Shown here: positions 32,241 to 43,613 of the stretch, piece by piece
How the letters are laid out: the number at the start of each line of letters is the position of its first letter
Position numbering within the stretch: position 1 is the first letter of the stretch
Assembly (NCBI GenBank): GCA_037447655.1
Contig: JBBHKE010003061.1
Span: 123,059 to 179,032 of the forward strand
Direction: 5' to 3'
Source of the DNA: Zygnema cylindricum
Taxonomy: Eukaryota; Streptophyta; Zygnematophyceae; Zygnematales; Zygnemataceae
Length of the DNA: 55,974 nucleotides
Program-made: the position numbers and the translations under genes
The notes under the pieces: generated by a model
Databases searched by the model: none
Seen by the model: only the letters and a program-made list of their open reading frames with translations
What the model was told of the DNA's origin: nothing

Positions 32241-33497
32241 TTCGCTTCCTTACACGTTCCTTGTGTACAACTTACGCAAAATTACACTAAGGCACAATTT
32301 TGCTTTGTGTGCTTCGTACGTAAAAGTACAAGAGGCGTGAACTTCAAAACTGAACATAGAAGCCGTTGTTCGCACGCATATTTACGTTACGGGCCGGGAA
32401 AAAACAATACCTTAAAATTTGATGACGTTTTGTCGGTATGCATTGTGGTAGTGAATCGAGACGTTAAGAATTTGCACGAGTGATTTCCTGCTGGAGCACG
32501 GCACGTGCGATATTCGCGTCTGACTGGCACAAGTTCGGAAACGTTTACTGGCAGGTCGAGTTGCCATCAGATCGTGCCAGTAATATAGATCGCTTACGTG
32601 TCTTCTTATGAGTGGCACTGCGTAATGCAAATATTACAAACTGACAACCCTCCAAGATTTTTCAGCCGTGCAACTTGCTATATCATTGTACGAATTGTCC
32701 ATACTATGCCGCTGTACGACCACGCTGTCTTTTCTAACGACCGAAAAACAAGACAAATGCACGCGGCAAACCAAGGAAGGTGAGGGGAAGGCAAACTGAG
32801 CGCACAGGATATTTCCCGCCAAGGATTTTCTACTGGACTTTGGTGGATTCGTCCTGTACGGAGGCACGTGGCCAGTGCGGAGTTATCCATCGTGGCACCC
32901 ATCGTATTGTCCATGTGTACGAATACTGTAGCTGGCTATCCTCCTCCTCCTCGAGGACAGGTACGGACGTTGGCTAGCGATAGAGCTGGATGGAGCGATT
33001 GCTTTGCCGATGAAGACAAAAAAAATCGAGCGGTCAATGTTTGGACATGGACCCTGACAGAATTTTGATAGATACTCGAGTTAAGATTGTATTTCAGTAG
33101 TAGTACTGCATGGTTCAAAAAAGTATGAAATACAGACTAGGTTTCTTAAATTTTGGCCCGCGGCGTGGTTCGTGTGGACATAGGGACACAGGTTCAATAA
33201 ACGAGTTAGTCCCACACTTCGCAGAGTACTGCCCGGTGTATGTATGGCTTGGGAGCCATGAAGGGTTATGGTCATAGATGTTTCATTCGTACTATGCGCA
33301 CGGAAAAGGTATTTTGAAAAATAACGTATATGCGCATTATTCAAAATTTTACATTTTTTAAGATGCGTTGACCGACTTTGATTTATTACATAATAAAAAT
33401 ACGAAAAACTCCAAAAAAAATAAAAAAAATAATTAGAATAAAATACATTACGACATCTTAAACGATTTAGTATATCCGGACATACCGCGGAAATGAA
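32241..33497. other. Spacer, no gene seen
   Basis: Short overlapping frames on both strands, none with recognisable protein character. Many GTAC palindromes. 32490-32900 is less AT-rich than its surroundings. Confidence 0.4.
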
Positions 33498-33498
33498 G

Positions 33499-34007
33499 TA
33501 GACCACGAATCCTAATTAGAGTAGAGAAAAAATTAGAGTAAAAATAGGAAAAAAAATAATTAGAGTTATGAACTCTAATTTAGTAATTTGTGTGATCGAA
33601 CTTTTTCAAAAAATAATTTTACTCTAATTTGGGCGTAAATTTGGGCGCTAAATATATCCAATGTAAATTAAGTACAAGTAAAAAATCTGACAAAATGTAC
33701 GGTTTCACGTCATTATAACGTTTGCATTACGCTGTTTGTTAAATCACAGTTACATGAAAACTGCGTGTACTAAATCATTATTTGTACTTTTTTACTTAAT
33801 AAAGTACAATTTTGAACCGTCAAACACCGACCGTACGCCACACTATTTAAAACGGAACTGTAATAGAGATATTATTAACGCTCATTCTAAAAGTACCTTA
33901 AATAACGTAAGAATACTTTAGAATAACGTACTATATTTATAGTGGTAGAGTCAAAATTTGGGGTGATGGAATTAGCGTACATAACTCTAATTACAATTCG
34001 CGGTGAA
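33499..34007. mobile_element. Probable TACACCG-family TIR element
   Basis: Begins taga then ccacgaatcctaattagagt and ends actctaattacaattcgcgg, which are inverse versions of one another and resemble the family TIR. Non-coding interior. Confidence 0.4.
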
Positions 34008-34267
34008 ACGTATATTTTTTTATAAAAATTCCGTACATACCGCATGTCTGTACAATTTACACCCGTACTTTTCGTATGCCCGTACAAATGTATTCCGTAG
34101 AGTATGTCTGTACACGAAAACTATACGAAATTTACGAAAAAGTTAAAAAAACCCTAAAAAAACGCATAATCGTAAAATTTTCAAACTTTTAACGAATGAA
34201 ACATCTATGGTCATAGGGTTATTGTTTGTGTTTGTTGTAATAGCTCCTTCATATATGTTGCATTCAC

Positions 34268-34890
34268 ACTAGAAACGGATGGTGAATGAGATGACGAAAT
34301 GAATGCTCCAGTACCATCCATTTCGCAAAAAAACAAAAAACAGAGGCGCCAAACAGGTCGACCGCTCGGCTATCAACCTTTTCGGATCGTAGCGACAGAC
34401 AAAATATACTTTTTGGAGGGTAGCGACGGACAAAATATGCGGTCAAGTGCGTCAAAATTTGACAACTGTGGTAAGTCATCTTCTTTTCCGGAAACCCTTT
34501 TCGGAATGCAAAATTTTGAATTTGAAGAAAAATGAAGTCGTATCCCGAATAAATGATCCGTACTGTAACCAAAAAATTTTAAATGATGACCCATTATCAA
34601 ATAACCAATCAAAATCATCTAAAACTATGTTTATTTTTTGCTTTTTTTTTTAACTGTCCCTTTTTGTTTGGATGTCTCGGCAGGTCATCGTGGAAAAAAT
34701 ATATGTTATTATACGTATAAAAAACGATGGATTGGTACGGACGGATTTGAGTCGTTGGCGCCTACTTGTACGGCAACATGAATCACATCGCGATGTTTTT
34801 GTTGACGTCAGATGACATCAAGGGCAGTTCACGTCCAAACAAAAAAAATGATATTCGTTTCTTCATCTCATTCACCATCCGTTTCTAGTA
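34268..34890. mobile_element. TIR element with about 40-bp ends
   Basis: Left actagaaacggatggtgaat and its inverse attcaccatccgtttctagt at the right. Complementarity continues for about 40 bp (gagatga.gaaa.gaat). I see no clear target duplication. Different family from the others. Confidence 0.75.
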
Positions 34891-35155
34891 TGAATCTTGC
34901 AAATTGTCAGCCGGTTGTGGTCCGAGATTGTGAGGTGAGTGCAGGGATGCAAGGATACATGGATTCACCTTGATATCCTCTCCAACCATCCATGTCCACG
35001 CGTTGATGTACGCGTTGAATTGGTCAAGCCTTAAGAAAACTGACGTCGGATGGTTCAATTTCTGTACAAATATAACTTTTGTCCAACCGTGAGGAGCAGT
35101 ACATTATTGCGAGAACTGTCATGCAAGCCGCAAGCTGACCACATTTATAGTTTTC

Positions 35156-35450
35156 CGTACGAATCATAGTTCAAAAGTAGGCATTTTTATGGTAGGCCTT
35201 TGGTCGACGCCTTTATCGTAAGTTGTGTTATGGGCTTTTCATGTGATCTTCTTAGATCGCTACTTTGATCAACGACTGTCCGATTGTCCAAATCTGACGG
35301 TGTAACTAAAATATTTTGGTCCGAATGTTTTAATTGGTCTAATTTTTGGTCCGAATGTTTTAATTGGTCGGAATAGGTCTGAATACAATATGGGTCTTAA
35401 GGTCATATTGTATGGGCCTAGTTTCACCTACTTTTGAACTATGGTACGAA
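35156..35450. mobile_element. 295-bp foldback MITE
   Basis: cgtacgaatcatagttcaaa at the left and its inverse (ttttgaactatggtacgaa) at the right, with a shared agtagg extension. A related copy occupies 39942-40400, sharing ttttatggtaggcctttggt, gggcttttcatgtgatc and tgggtcttaaggtcatattg. Confidence 0.75.
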
Positions 35451-35547
35451 TTCATGTAATAAAACTTTGTGGGAGCTATTTTTGCCCTTTTCGTTTTGCT
35501 ATTTCCGCGTCGTCTAGTTTCCATCAGCGACAAAGTGGGATACACTA

Positions 35548-35568
35548 CACCTTGTACCGCTATTAGTG

Positions 35569-35642
<74 letters not shown>

Positions 35643-35760
35643 GTATATATATATATATTTTTTATCCACTAAAAACATATTTTATCCGTGCACACATGCT
35701 CGATTTTCGGTGGGAGATCGCTAACATTTCGATGTCGATGTAAGACTGTTGATTCGTATA
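35548..35760. mobile_element. TACACCG-family MITE fragment split by an (AT)n tract
   Basis: ctacaccttgtaccgctatt is followed by about 85 bp of AT dinucleotides (35574-35660), then family interior (gtgcacacatgctcgatttt, gtgggagatcgc). The second terminus is missing. Confidence 0.55.
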
Positions 35761-36388
35761 TACCGTGGCTCGATTTTATCGCGCGTGACGACGCGCATTT
35801 TTTTCATTTAATTTCAAATGATATGGATGTTTTATTATAACGGTTTATTTCGTTTCGTGCGTTATAATATTTATGTACGAAACTTATAGTACTTCAGTTT
35901 AAAATTGTTTCGTTTCACTATGCGTCTAAGTTCAATGTAACAATTACACGATTAAATTTCAATTTTGCGGCTAAGTTCTCTCACCGTGGAGCTCACATAA
36001 CGACAAAAAGTGACTGTCTGCAACACTTTTTATTTACACGTGGTTGCCGCAGTTTTGTTACTGTAAACGTTCGCCGACCGTGTGAATTGCTAAATTTATT
36101 ATGACGGTCGATGTTCGCAAGCGCGACATAATTTTAAGCGGTTGAAAAATATTTTCAAAGTCAAAGTTGTTCAACCGATTGACCGTCAAATTTGTACTCA
36201 ACGGTGCTTTATTTGTACCTGTGTGTACTTCAAACGTACGTTTTTTGACAAAATGACGTAAGTGACTGTCCGCAACCAAAATAGTTACTGTCATTATCAA
36301 TTCCCATTATTTAATTATGACCCCAATCGAATCCTAGCCGTCTAATGAATAGACACTGTCACACAGGCCCATAATATTACGTAATACA
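35761..36388. other. Spacer, no gene seen
   Basis: AT-rich with scattered GTAC and CGTAC motifs. No coding region or element boundaries recognised. Confidence 0.4.
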
Positions 36389-36618
36389 CTACACCGTGAA
36401 TCGCTATTAGCGTTACTATTTTGTTCGCCGCTTACAACATCTTTTCTCCGTACACACTTGCGTGATTTTCAATTTGAGATAGCCAATCGGAAGCTGATAA
36501 TCTTACCTTTCAATCGCGACCGTCAGATATACAATCTGACAAGTGTGTACGAGGAAAATATGTTTTATGTGGCAAAAAAAAACATTAACCCTAATAGCGA
36601 TTCGCGATAGTACTGTAC
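36389..36618. mobile_element. TACACCG-family foldback MITE, clearest copy
   Basis: ctacaccgtgaatcgctatt and taatagcgattcgcgat are the ends. Inside, a second foldback pairs ttctccgtacacacttg with caagtgtgtacgagg and caatcgg-type with cgaccgtcag-type arms. The total is about 230 bp with no coding capacity. Confidence 0.85.
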
Positions 36619-36655
36619 CTCAGGCCAAAAGCATTTCAAAGTCCTTAATGGCTAA

Positions 36656-37994
36656 GGGCGTATCCCATATAATTGAAACTTTGAAACGTTACTTTGGATT
36701 TTAGCGCAGATTTTACGAAGTTCTTTTCTAAGTGTGCCTATGGGTACGTCCCCATGTAAGCGATACTTTGAAAAAGTATTTTGGACTGTAGTGAAGTGTT
36801 CCGTACTACTTTGAAAAGCGTCCATGTGTGCAAAAATTAAATCAAAACTTTGATATGTGATGGTTGTAGACGTAGGTACAACTTTGTGACGGTTGACGAC
36901 GACTACGAAATTGGTGACGCCAACAAAAACAGCGACAGTTGTATACGTCTACATTTTTGTAATTTGTGACATGGCATATGTTTAGGGTTTTGTAGCACTG
37001 TGACGTCACGATCACTTGTGACTTCACAGATTCAAGAACTTTCGGCCATGGATACCTGATTTCGTTTTCTCTACTTTTTTCGCTATACTTGCCATAAAAT
37101 TATACATAAAGGAAGTAAAAAGAATTATTTTTCAAATATCTTTCATTTCATACCTGTTTTGTCGTGCCTCATTCTAGAAAATGTGAGATAAAAGTGATAG
37201 TGTGAGAGGGAGAGGGGAGAGGCGACGACGATGCAAAATTCTACCGAGGACCCATGAATGAAAGTGGAGGTCCGAGACCCCTGCAGATTTTTTCCGTATA
37301 TCCTCATCTTTTTTGTACATACACGTGACGGGCAGGGAGAAAAATAGCGAGTACTCTCCCTTGTCCTAAAATTTTCCCACTCGTGTGGCGCGTGCGTGGA
37401 TCATTTTTCATTTGTTGTTTGGGTGGTACTTTCCCTGAAATCAGGTCGCGAGGTGATTTTTGATGAAGTTGTTTGACGGGCTGGATTCTCTTGCTCGGGG
37501 GTCGAAAAAAGGAAAACGCCAAAATGCGTTCACATGACGACAAACATGAAGTACATTCAAAGTATCGACTTGAGGTTTGCTGTACTTTTAAAGAATTGAT
37601 TTTTTTGTACGGCTAAAGTTTTTCTCGTACGAAATTGTGTTTTCGGTGAAAACGACAGATTAAAAGTCGATAATTTAATACATGGAGACAAACCCTATGT
37701 CAATCGTTACTTGCGCGTTACTTACTTCGAATATGTGATAGTTGTAGACGTTTACAAAATGTGCGACAGTCTATGAAACGAAATGTAGACGACTACGGAA
37801 CTACGAAACTTTCTAAAAACGGCGACGGTTGTAGACGTCGAGGTTTTTGTGACGTTGTAGATTTTTAGGGTTTTGTGACATAGCGAAGTCATGCTACCAT
37901 GTGACGTCATCAGTACGTACATTTTCCGCCATGGCTTTCCGATTTCGTTTTCTTATCTTTTATCATTCGATATGCTAACAAACTTAGACCAAAA

Positions 37995-38063
<69 letters not shown>

Positions 38064-38587
38064 TCAGTTGATACTATTATTGTTGCATCTCGTGTAAATA
38101 AAAGAGAAAGAGGAGTGGTCGAGTGAGAAAGAGGGGGAGAGACGAGGACGACGTGAATTTTTGCAAAGGACCCATTATGGAAAGTGGAGGTCCGAGATCC
38201 CTGCAAATTTTTTTCCGTACATGTTTGTCATTTTCTTATGTGCATGCGCGTGACGAGCAGTTAAAAAAAATAGCGTGTACTTTCTTTCGTGCAAAATTTT
38301 TCGAAAACGTTTGACGCGTCCAATCCAGGTTTTCTATTCGTCGATAGGGTAGTATTTTGGTTAAAATCAGGTCACAATTTGATTCTAGTGCAAGTGTGAA
38401 GATGAGCTGGAAGTGGGTCGCGATGATAATAACGCCAAATTCCCGTACCTTTCAAGTTCCAAATGACGCAAAATGTACTTGTGTTTCTGCCCGTTTTTCG
38501 TACGGCGTAATATTTTCTCGTTGCAAGTCCCATTTTCTGTGAAAACGACGGAAGAAAACCCTTACTTGAACACATGGGGACACACCC
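36656..38587. mobile_element. PIF/Harbinger-like element III, with element II nested inside
   Basis: Left end GGGCGTATCCCATAT preceded by TAA (36653-36655). Right end CATGGGGACACACCC followed by TAA (38588-38590). Without the nested 954-bp insert it is about 975 bp. It holds a (TA)n tract at 37999-38061. No transposase. Confidence 0.8.
36742..37695. mobile_element. PIF/Harbinger-like element II nested in element III
   Basis: GGGTACGTCCCCATGT at the left and CATGGAGACAAACCC at the right, with TAT on both sides (36739-36741 and 37696-37698). The related inverted sequence at 10425-10445 shows the joined target, gtgtgcctatgtcaatcg, without the insert. Confidence 0.85.
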
Positions 38588-38590
38588 TAA

Positions 38591-39941
38591 AACTCTCTCA
38601 CATCCATCGTTTTAGGGTTTCATATCGTATATAGGTTTCATATCGCCGATATTGTGAGGAGAAACCGTAAGATTCGATTTTAAAAGGTACCACGTGATCA
38701 TAACTTTTTTGTAGTTCTGTCATGTTTTTCTTCCACGACCATTGTAGAAAAATATATTCGTCTACTTTGACAGTAACACGTGGTCGAATCACGGGATCGT
38801 TTCTTCGCTGTTAATTTCCAAACGCGAATGCTGAAATTTACGTACGGTTTAAAGTTATGATGTTTTTTCTTTTCGTTGGAAGATTGTGTATCTGCCGTTC
38901 GATGTAGTTTGGACGGTACGAATCTAAACATTTGTATAACACGATCCGTTACATAATGATGACTTGTACAAGTTTTAAAGATATTTTCGGGTTATATCCA
39001 CTTGCAGGTACACGTGTCGAGTTGAACACTTTTAAACTCCAACTGGAACTGGACTTCAAACTAGAATTCGTATCTTAAGAGCGTTGTTCCATTAGGCGCT
39101 CTCTGTAAACGTCAAAAATTCGTTTACTGTGGCGATCGTTCCATTGTGTCGGGTCAGTAACCGACATTTGTTTTGCGTGGCACATTTTTATTGGTTCACA
39201 TAATAGATGAATACGATTCTGGTAATCTTCAAAGAATCTCTGAGAGCAAATTGTGACCACATATTTGTACCAGCGAAAGGTAAAAAGTGACTTGTACGAC
39301 GTATTGAATTAAATATGTACGGGCGGACGAAACGTAAGATATGTAAAAGCGTACGAAAATGTCAGAATGGTTAGTGGATACCAACAGAAGCGTAAAGCAA
39401 TATCTTCCGTCAAAGATTTTCTTGCGGCTTCCGGTGGTCTCGCGTCCTCCCTGGCGGAAGGCACATGTCATATGCGACGTGTACCCATCTGGTCGCGCGG
39501 TCGTCGTGGATATTTGTTCACTTTTCCACGAGGCACGACGGTATTCGTTCAGGCGCTGAGAATTGACCTACTCCGGGTCACTTGTTGCGAACTGAAAGTG
39601 TCAGACGACGGCGTATCCGATAATGCATCCGACGGTCCACGTTTACGCCCATAAACGTGGAGAATCAAATCCCTCATTCAGTAGCCTTGTTTTTCTGACA
39701 TTTTTTTTATTTGGTACGGCACTGTACGAAACAGTACGGCTTTCAGTAAACAACGTCATTTTTCCCCTAATGGAACCTTGCCACATTCTAATTATTTTGG
39801 TCCTCCAATTTTGACACGTGGATCAGAATGCGACTGTCAGACGTAGACAAAGAAAGGACCAGAACAAAAAATAGTTCGCGGGGGAAATTCCACCCAAACG
39901 GGAAATTGACGCTATGGTTATACCATACAGAAATGCCCCCG
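38591..39941. other. Spacer, no gene seen
   Basis: The longest frames (39359-39654) are rich in CGT/ACG motifs and have no recognisable protein character. Nothing annotated. Confidence 0.4.
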
Positions 39942-40400
39942 TACCATAGTTCAAAAGTAGGCGTTTTTATGGTAGGCCTTTGGTAGGCGCCACAAAACTT
40001 GGCACAAAACTCGCGTATAGTAGGCATACTGTATGTGTGTGCGTTTGTGCACACTCTTGTTTGAACGTACGAATATGACGTACGATCATAGTACAGCGCA
40101 CGCCGCCGGACGATTTTTTTTTGCGAACTGACACGGCGTAGGATGAGTTGTGTGTTATGGGCTTTTCATGTGATCGTCTTAGATCGCTAATTTGATCAGT
40201 GACCGTCCGATCGTCCCAATCTGACGGTTTAAATAAAAAAAACTCAAAACTCAAAGAAAACTCGTTTTTTGTCCGAATGTTTTTCAAAATTTAGACATGA
40301 CGTTTAATTCTCTATCGATCGAAGTGCAACTCAACCCTGTTACTATTTGTTTTTCATTTTGCGACCAATACAATATGGGTCTTAAGGTCATATTGTATAT
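39942..40400. mobile_element. Relative of the 35156-35450 foldback element, one terminus missing
   Basis: Shares the left end ccatagttcaaaagtaggc and the internal segments listed for 35156-35450, with about 150 bp of extra DNA in the middle. Confidence 0.6.
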
Positions 40401-40703
40401 TTTGCGTACAATAGGCATATGATCGCGTATTAATTACACGTGAGAAAACCCAAATTAAAGTTATGAATAAATTAGAGTAAAAGGACGCGACGGTGTACGA
40501 TTTGTCAGATTTTGTACTTAGCCTATTTTACCGTGAAGATCCTGATGGCAGATCTGTTACACCCAAATCACCGTCATGGATCAATTAGAGTAATTTTTTT
40601 TTTTCGAAATCTTGGAAAATCCAAATTAGCGTTAAAAAAGCTAATTATTTTTTAACACTAATAATCTCTTAATGCTAATAACGATTCAAGGTGTAGTGTC
40701 CGC

Positions 40704-41199
40704 TACACCGCGAATCGCTATGAGCGTACATGACGCTAATTGGGGTACCTCTTTTTTTAAGGCAAATTCTCAAATAGAATAAAGTACGCTAAATGTTTCT
40801 GAACGTTATTTGAGGTAGCCCGCTCAATGCGGTTCATAACTGTAATTTAGTGCCCTTTTAAATAGTGTGGTGTACGGACTGTCAGATCTGTAATATTCCG
40901 TACCTTTTAAATTTAAAAGTACAGAAAATATAATAATATATAATTGCGTAAATATTTTCCGGCATACGCAGATGTCAAAAAAACGCGACGGCGTACGATT
41001 TGAACAATTTCGTACATCTACATGTTTTAGTGTGGACATATTATGTGCCGAAATTTTTTACAAAGCAGTTTACAAATTAGAGTACATGATAAATTAGTAT
41101 CATGGTGTACCCGAAAAAACACAATTTACCATAAAGTACGCTAATTGTTTCATTACGCTATATTTTTTATTACGCTAATAGCGATTCACGGTGTACTTG
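40704..41199. mobile_element. TACACCG-family TIR element
   Basis: ctacaccgcgaatcgctatg at the left and taatagcgattcacggtgta at the right. A terminal fragment of another copy abuts on its left (40680-40700, inverse orientation). Confidence 0.65.
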
Positions 41200-41344
41200 A
41201 CCTGGGTTGACGTGGCGTAATTTCTAGCCAACATTTAGCCATTTGAAAATTTTGGCTCATAATAATTTCCGAATTTTGAATTGGGGTTGAAAAAATTTGT
41301 TAAAAAAACTACGCAAAATAGTTATTTTAAGTTCATTATGCAGC

Positions 41345-41552
41345 ACTACACTGCACATGGTTATTAGCGTTACCTATTTTGTAGTCTTAATGCGAAATTA
41401 GAATAAAGAATAGTAATTTAGGGCAAGGAGACCTGGCAGATTGTACTCCGCTTACTTAAATAAATGGCACCACTAATTCATGGTTTTTTGCCAAAAAAAT
41501 TGCGACCGAAATAGAGTTATCGACTCTAATAACGATGGGTGGTGTGCTTTAA
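41345..41552. mobile_element. TACACCG-family TIR element, diverged
   Basis: actacactgcacatggttat, then tagcgtta, at the left and actctaataacgatgggtgg at the right. The interior is unrelated to that of the foldback copies. Confidence 0.5.
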
Positions 41553-41661
41553 GTGTTTTTAACTGTTAAATACGTATACAATACGGGGTGCCGAAAATTA
41601 CATACAATGAATTGTTTTCACATTGCGTTTTAGAAGTTGTGGTGGAGGCGCAACCGCTGGG

Positions 41662-41884
41662 TGCACACTGTCCCGTTATTAGCGCTAATTCTTTTTTTTT
41701 GCCTCTTCAATCACTTTTCTCTGTACACACTTGTAGGATTTTTACTATAATCCCAACAATTACAATGAAAATGTAAGATTCTTGCCTTCCAATTGAAGGT
41801 CTCCACGCCAAATAGGGCATGAGTGCACAGATGAAGGTTGACTTTAGTGACGAAAAAGCCATTAAGTCTACTACGCTGCTCATT
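41662..41884. mobile_element. TACACCG-family foldback MITE, diverged
   Basis: Has the family layout: cgttattagcgctaatt, a T run, ctctgtacacacttgtagga, a paired interior and agtgacgaaaaa. The right terminus is poor. Confidence 0.45.
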
Positions 41885-41992
41885 ATTATTAACAATGAGA
41901 ATTTATGAGGGTTTATGTGAAAATAGAACACATAACTATAATTTAGTGCGAGGCGTTGTAATCCCTCAACAAGTTGTAGTGCACTCCCTCAA

Positions 41993-42216
41993 CTACACCG
42001 CTGATCGTTATTATTGTTAAAGTTTTTTAAGCAACTTTAAACATATTTTCTTCGTGCATAATTGTCGGATTGTCAACCCAATGGTTGCTATTGGAACGGA
42101 AGATTCTCGCCTTCCCATTGGTTCTTTGATTGACAACCCGACAAGTGTGCAAAGAGAAAAGATGTCCTAAGTGGGGAAGTACACTTTAACGTTAATAACG
42201 GTGACCGATGTGGTGT
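41993..42216. mobile_element. TACACCG-family foldback MITE, diverged
   Basis: ctacaccgctgatcgttatt at the left and gttaataacggtgaccgatg at the right. The internal arms (attgtcggattgtcaaccca and gattgacaacccgacaagtg) pair well. Confidence 0.65.
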
Positions 42217-42435
42217 TGGTGGCACTATTTTACGATTTTCAGCCAGAAAAAGGATCGACCAACGTTATTTGCTCTAATAAAACTCTAATACAATGGGCAG
42301 TGTCACGATACACTTTTTGCGATTGGCGAAAGTGTACAGTAGAAAGTCTAGCATTGCTCAAAGTGTGATCCACTGCAACCACAACATGAATCGTTCCAAA
42401 AATAGTTAAAATTTGCAAAAACAAATGGTGACGCT

Positions 42436-42504
42436 CTATGTGGTTACCTCATCCCAAGGGCTCATTATACAAATGAGACACAAATGTATGGGGTAACCAC
42501 ATAG
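42436..42504. repeat. 69-bp hairpin
   Basis: The 13-bp perfect arms ctatgtggttacc and ggtaaccacatag enclose a loop with its own tcattatacaaatga palindrome. It may be a small mobile element relic. Confidence 0.7.
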
Positions 42505-43613
42505 TGTTTTCACTTGTTTTCACACATTTTAACAACAGTTTCAATTGCCTGAAATCACAAACACCATTGTGCAAGAATAATGGACATAGGACGAAGTTTT
42601 GTATCTATCCATTATGTGCAATTGAACTTGAAAAGCAACTAATTTGTGTGAACTACCGTAAAATTGAAAGTTCTCGGTTTGAGTTCTCCAAAGAAACTCG
42701 CATAAAACAAAGTTAAAACTGCTTTTTAACCACAGAACTCGACAATGAGTGCACAAAATGATGCAAAGCAAGACTATCTGGGGTTTCTAACATTCTTTGT
42801 TTAACTAAATGTTATATTCCATCTGTTCAAAAGTTAAAATTCAGTCATACAACGAATGATCTCTCCACCAAACAACCCCAAAAACCAAAATTGTTGTGGG
42901 TATTATTGATCCATGACGAAGACACAAAAACACAAACTTCTTCACCCACACTCAAATTCAACAAAGAAACACTTGGGATACGACTCACAATAGGATCTGG
43001 GATCACAACAAAAAAGAAGAGAAAAACCATATTTCTTAAAAGATACCGAGCACATTTTTTCTACGACCACAGATATGAACACACATCTGTATCCCTCACT
43101 ATCTACACCTGTCGCCGTCACTATCAGCGATTTTAGCCTGTGGACTAGGAAAGATTTGGGCGCCTACTTTTCACCACACTTCCCATAAGAATCTAGTAAA
43201 ACCTGTTAGTTCGTCTGTAGCTGTGGCGAACCAACAGACGGTCAATGAATGGGTGACTGGAAACGAAGATAGATAGTGAATTCGTGTCTGTAACTGAATA
43301 TTAGCCCAAACGAGACATATAAAGCCACTGCGTGGATTGCAGAATGTGAATCCCAACCGTGGCATAACTGCATATGCAATCTGTGACAGTCGGAACGGTA
43401 TCTATGGCGGTATTGTGAATGGATGCCATTCTGTAGTACCATGGCGGTGACTTCTCGTGAGCCAGAGCACTGCAGAAAGTACACAGTCTCTCACCGAAAG
43501 ACGGGAGGCTGTGTGTGGCTGTGATTGGTTGGATTTGCTTTGAAAGCTTGGTTGACAAGACTTCAGATATATCATGAAAAAAAAGAGAAAATTGATGAAG
43601 TCGTACGCAAATG
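42505..43613. other. Spacer and probable 3' UTR of the racemase gene
   Basis: No gene recognised. The part nearest 43613 should include the racemase 3' UTR. A possible minus-strand donor (cag then gtgaca) overlaps the stop codon at 43614, so an alternative extra 3' exon cannot be excluded. Confidence 0.4.

Noticed and set aside
35573-38097. Tyr-Ile repeat frames
   Set aside because: Translations of (AT)n microsatellites.
39359-39654. Overlapping 66- and 95-codon frames
   Set aside because: Two overlapping frames of similar length, GTAC/CGT-rich, no domain character or splice context.
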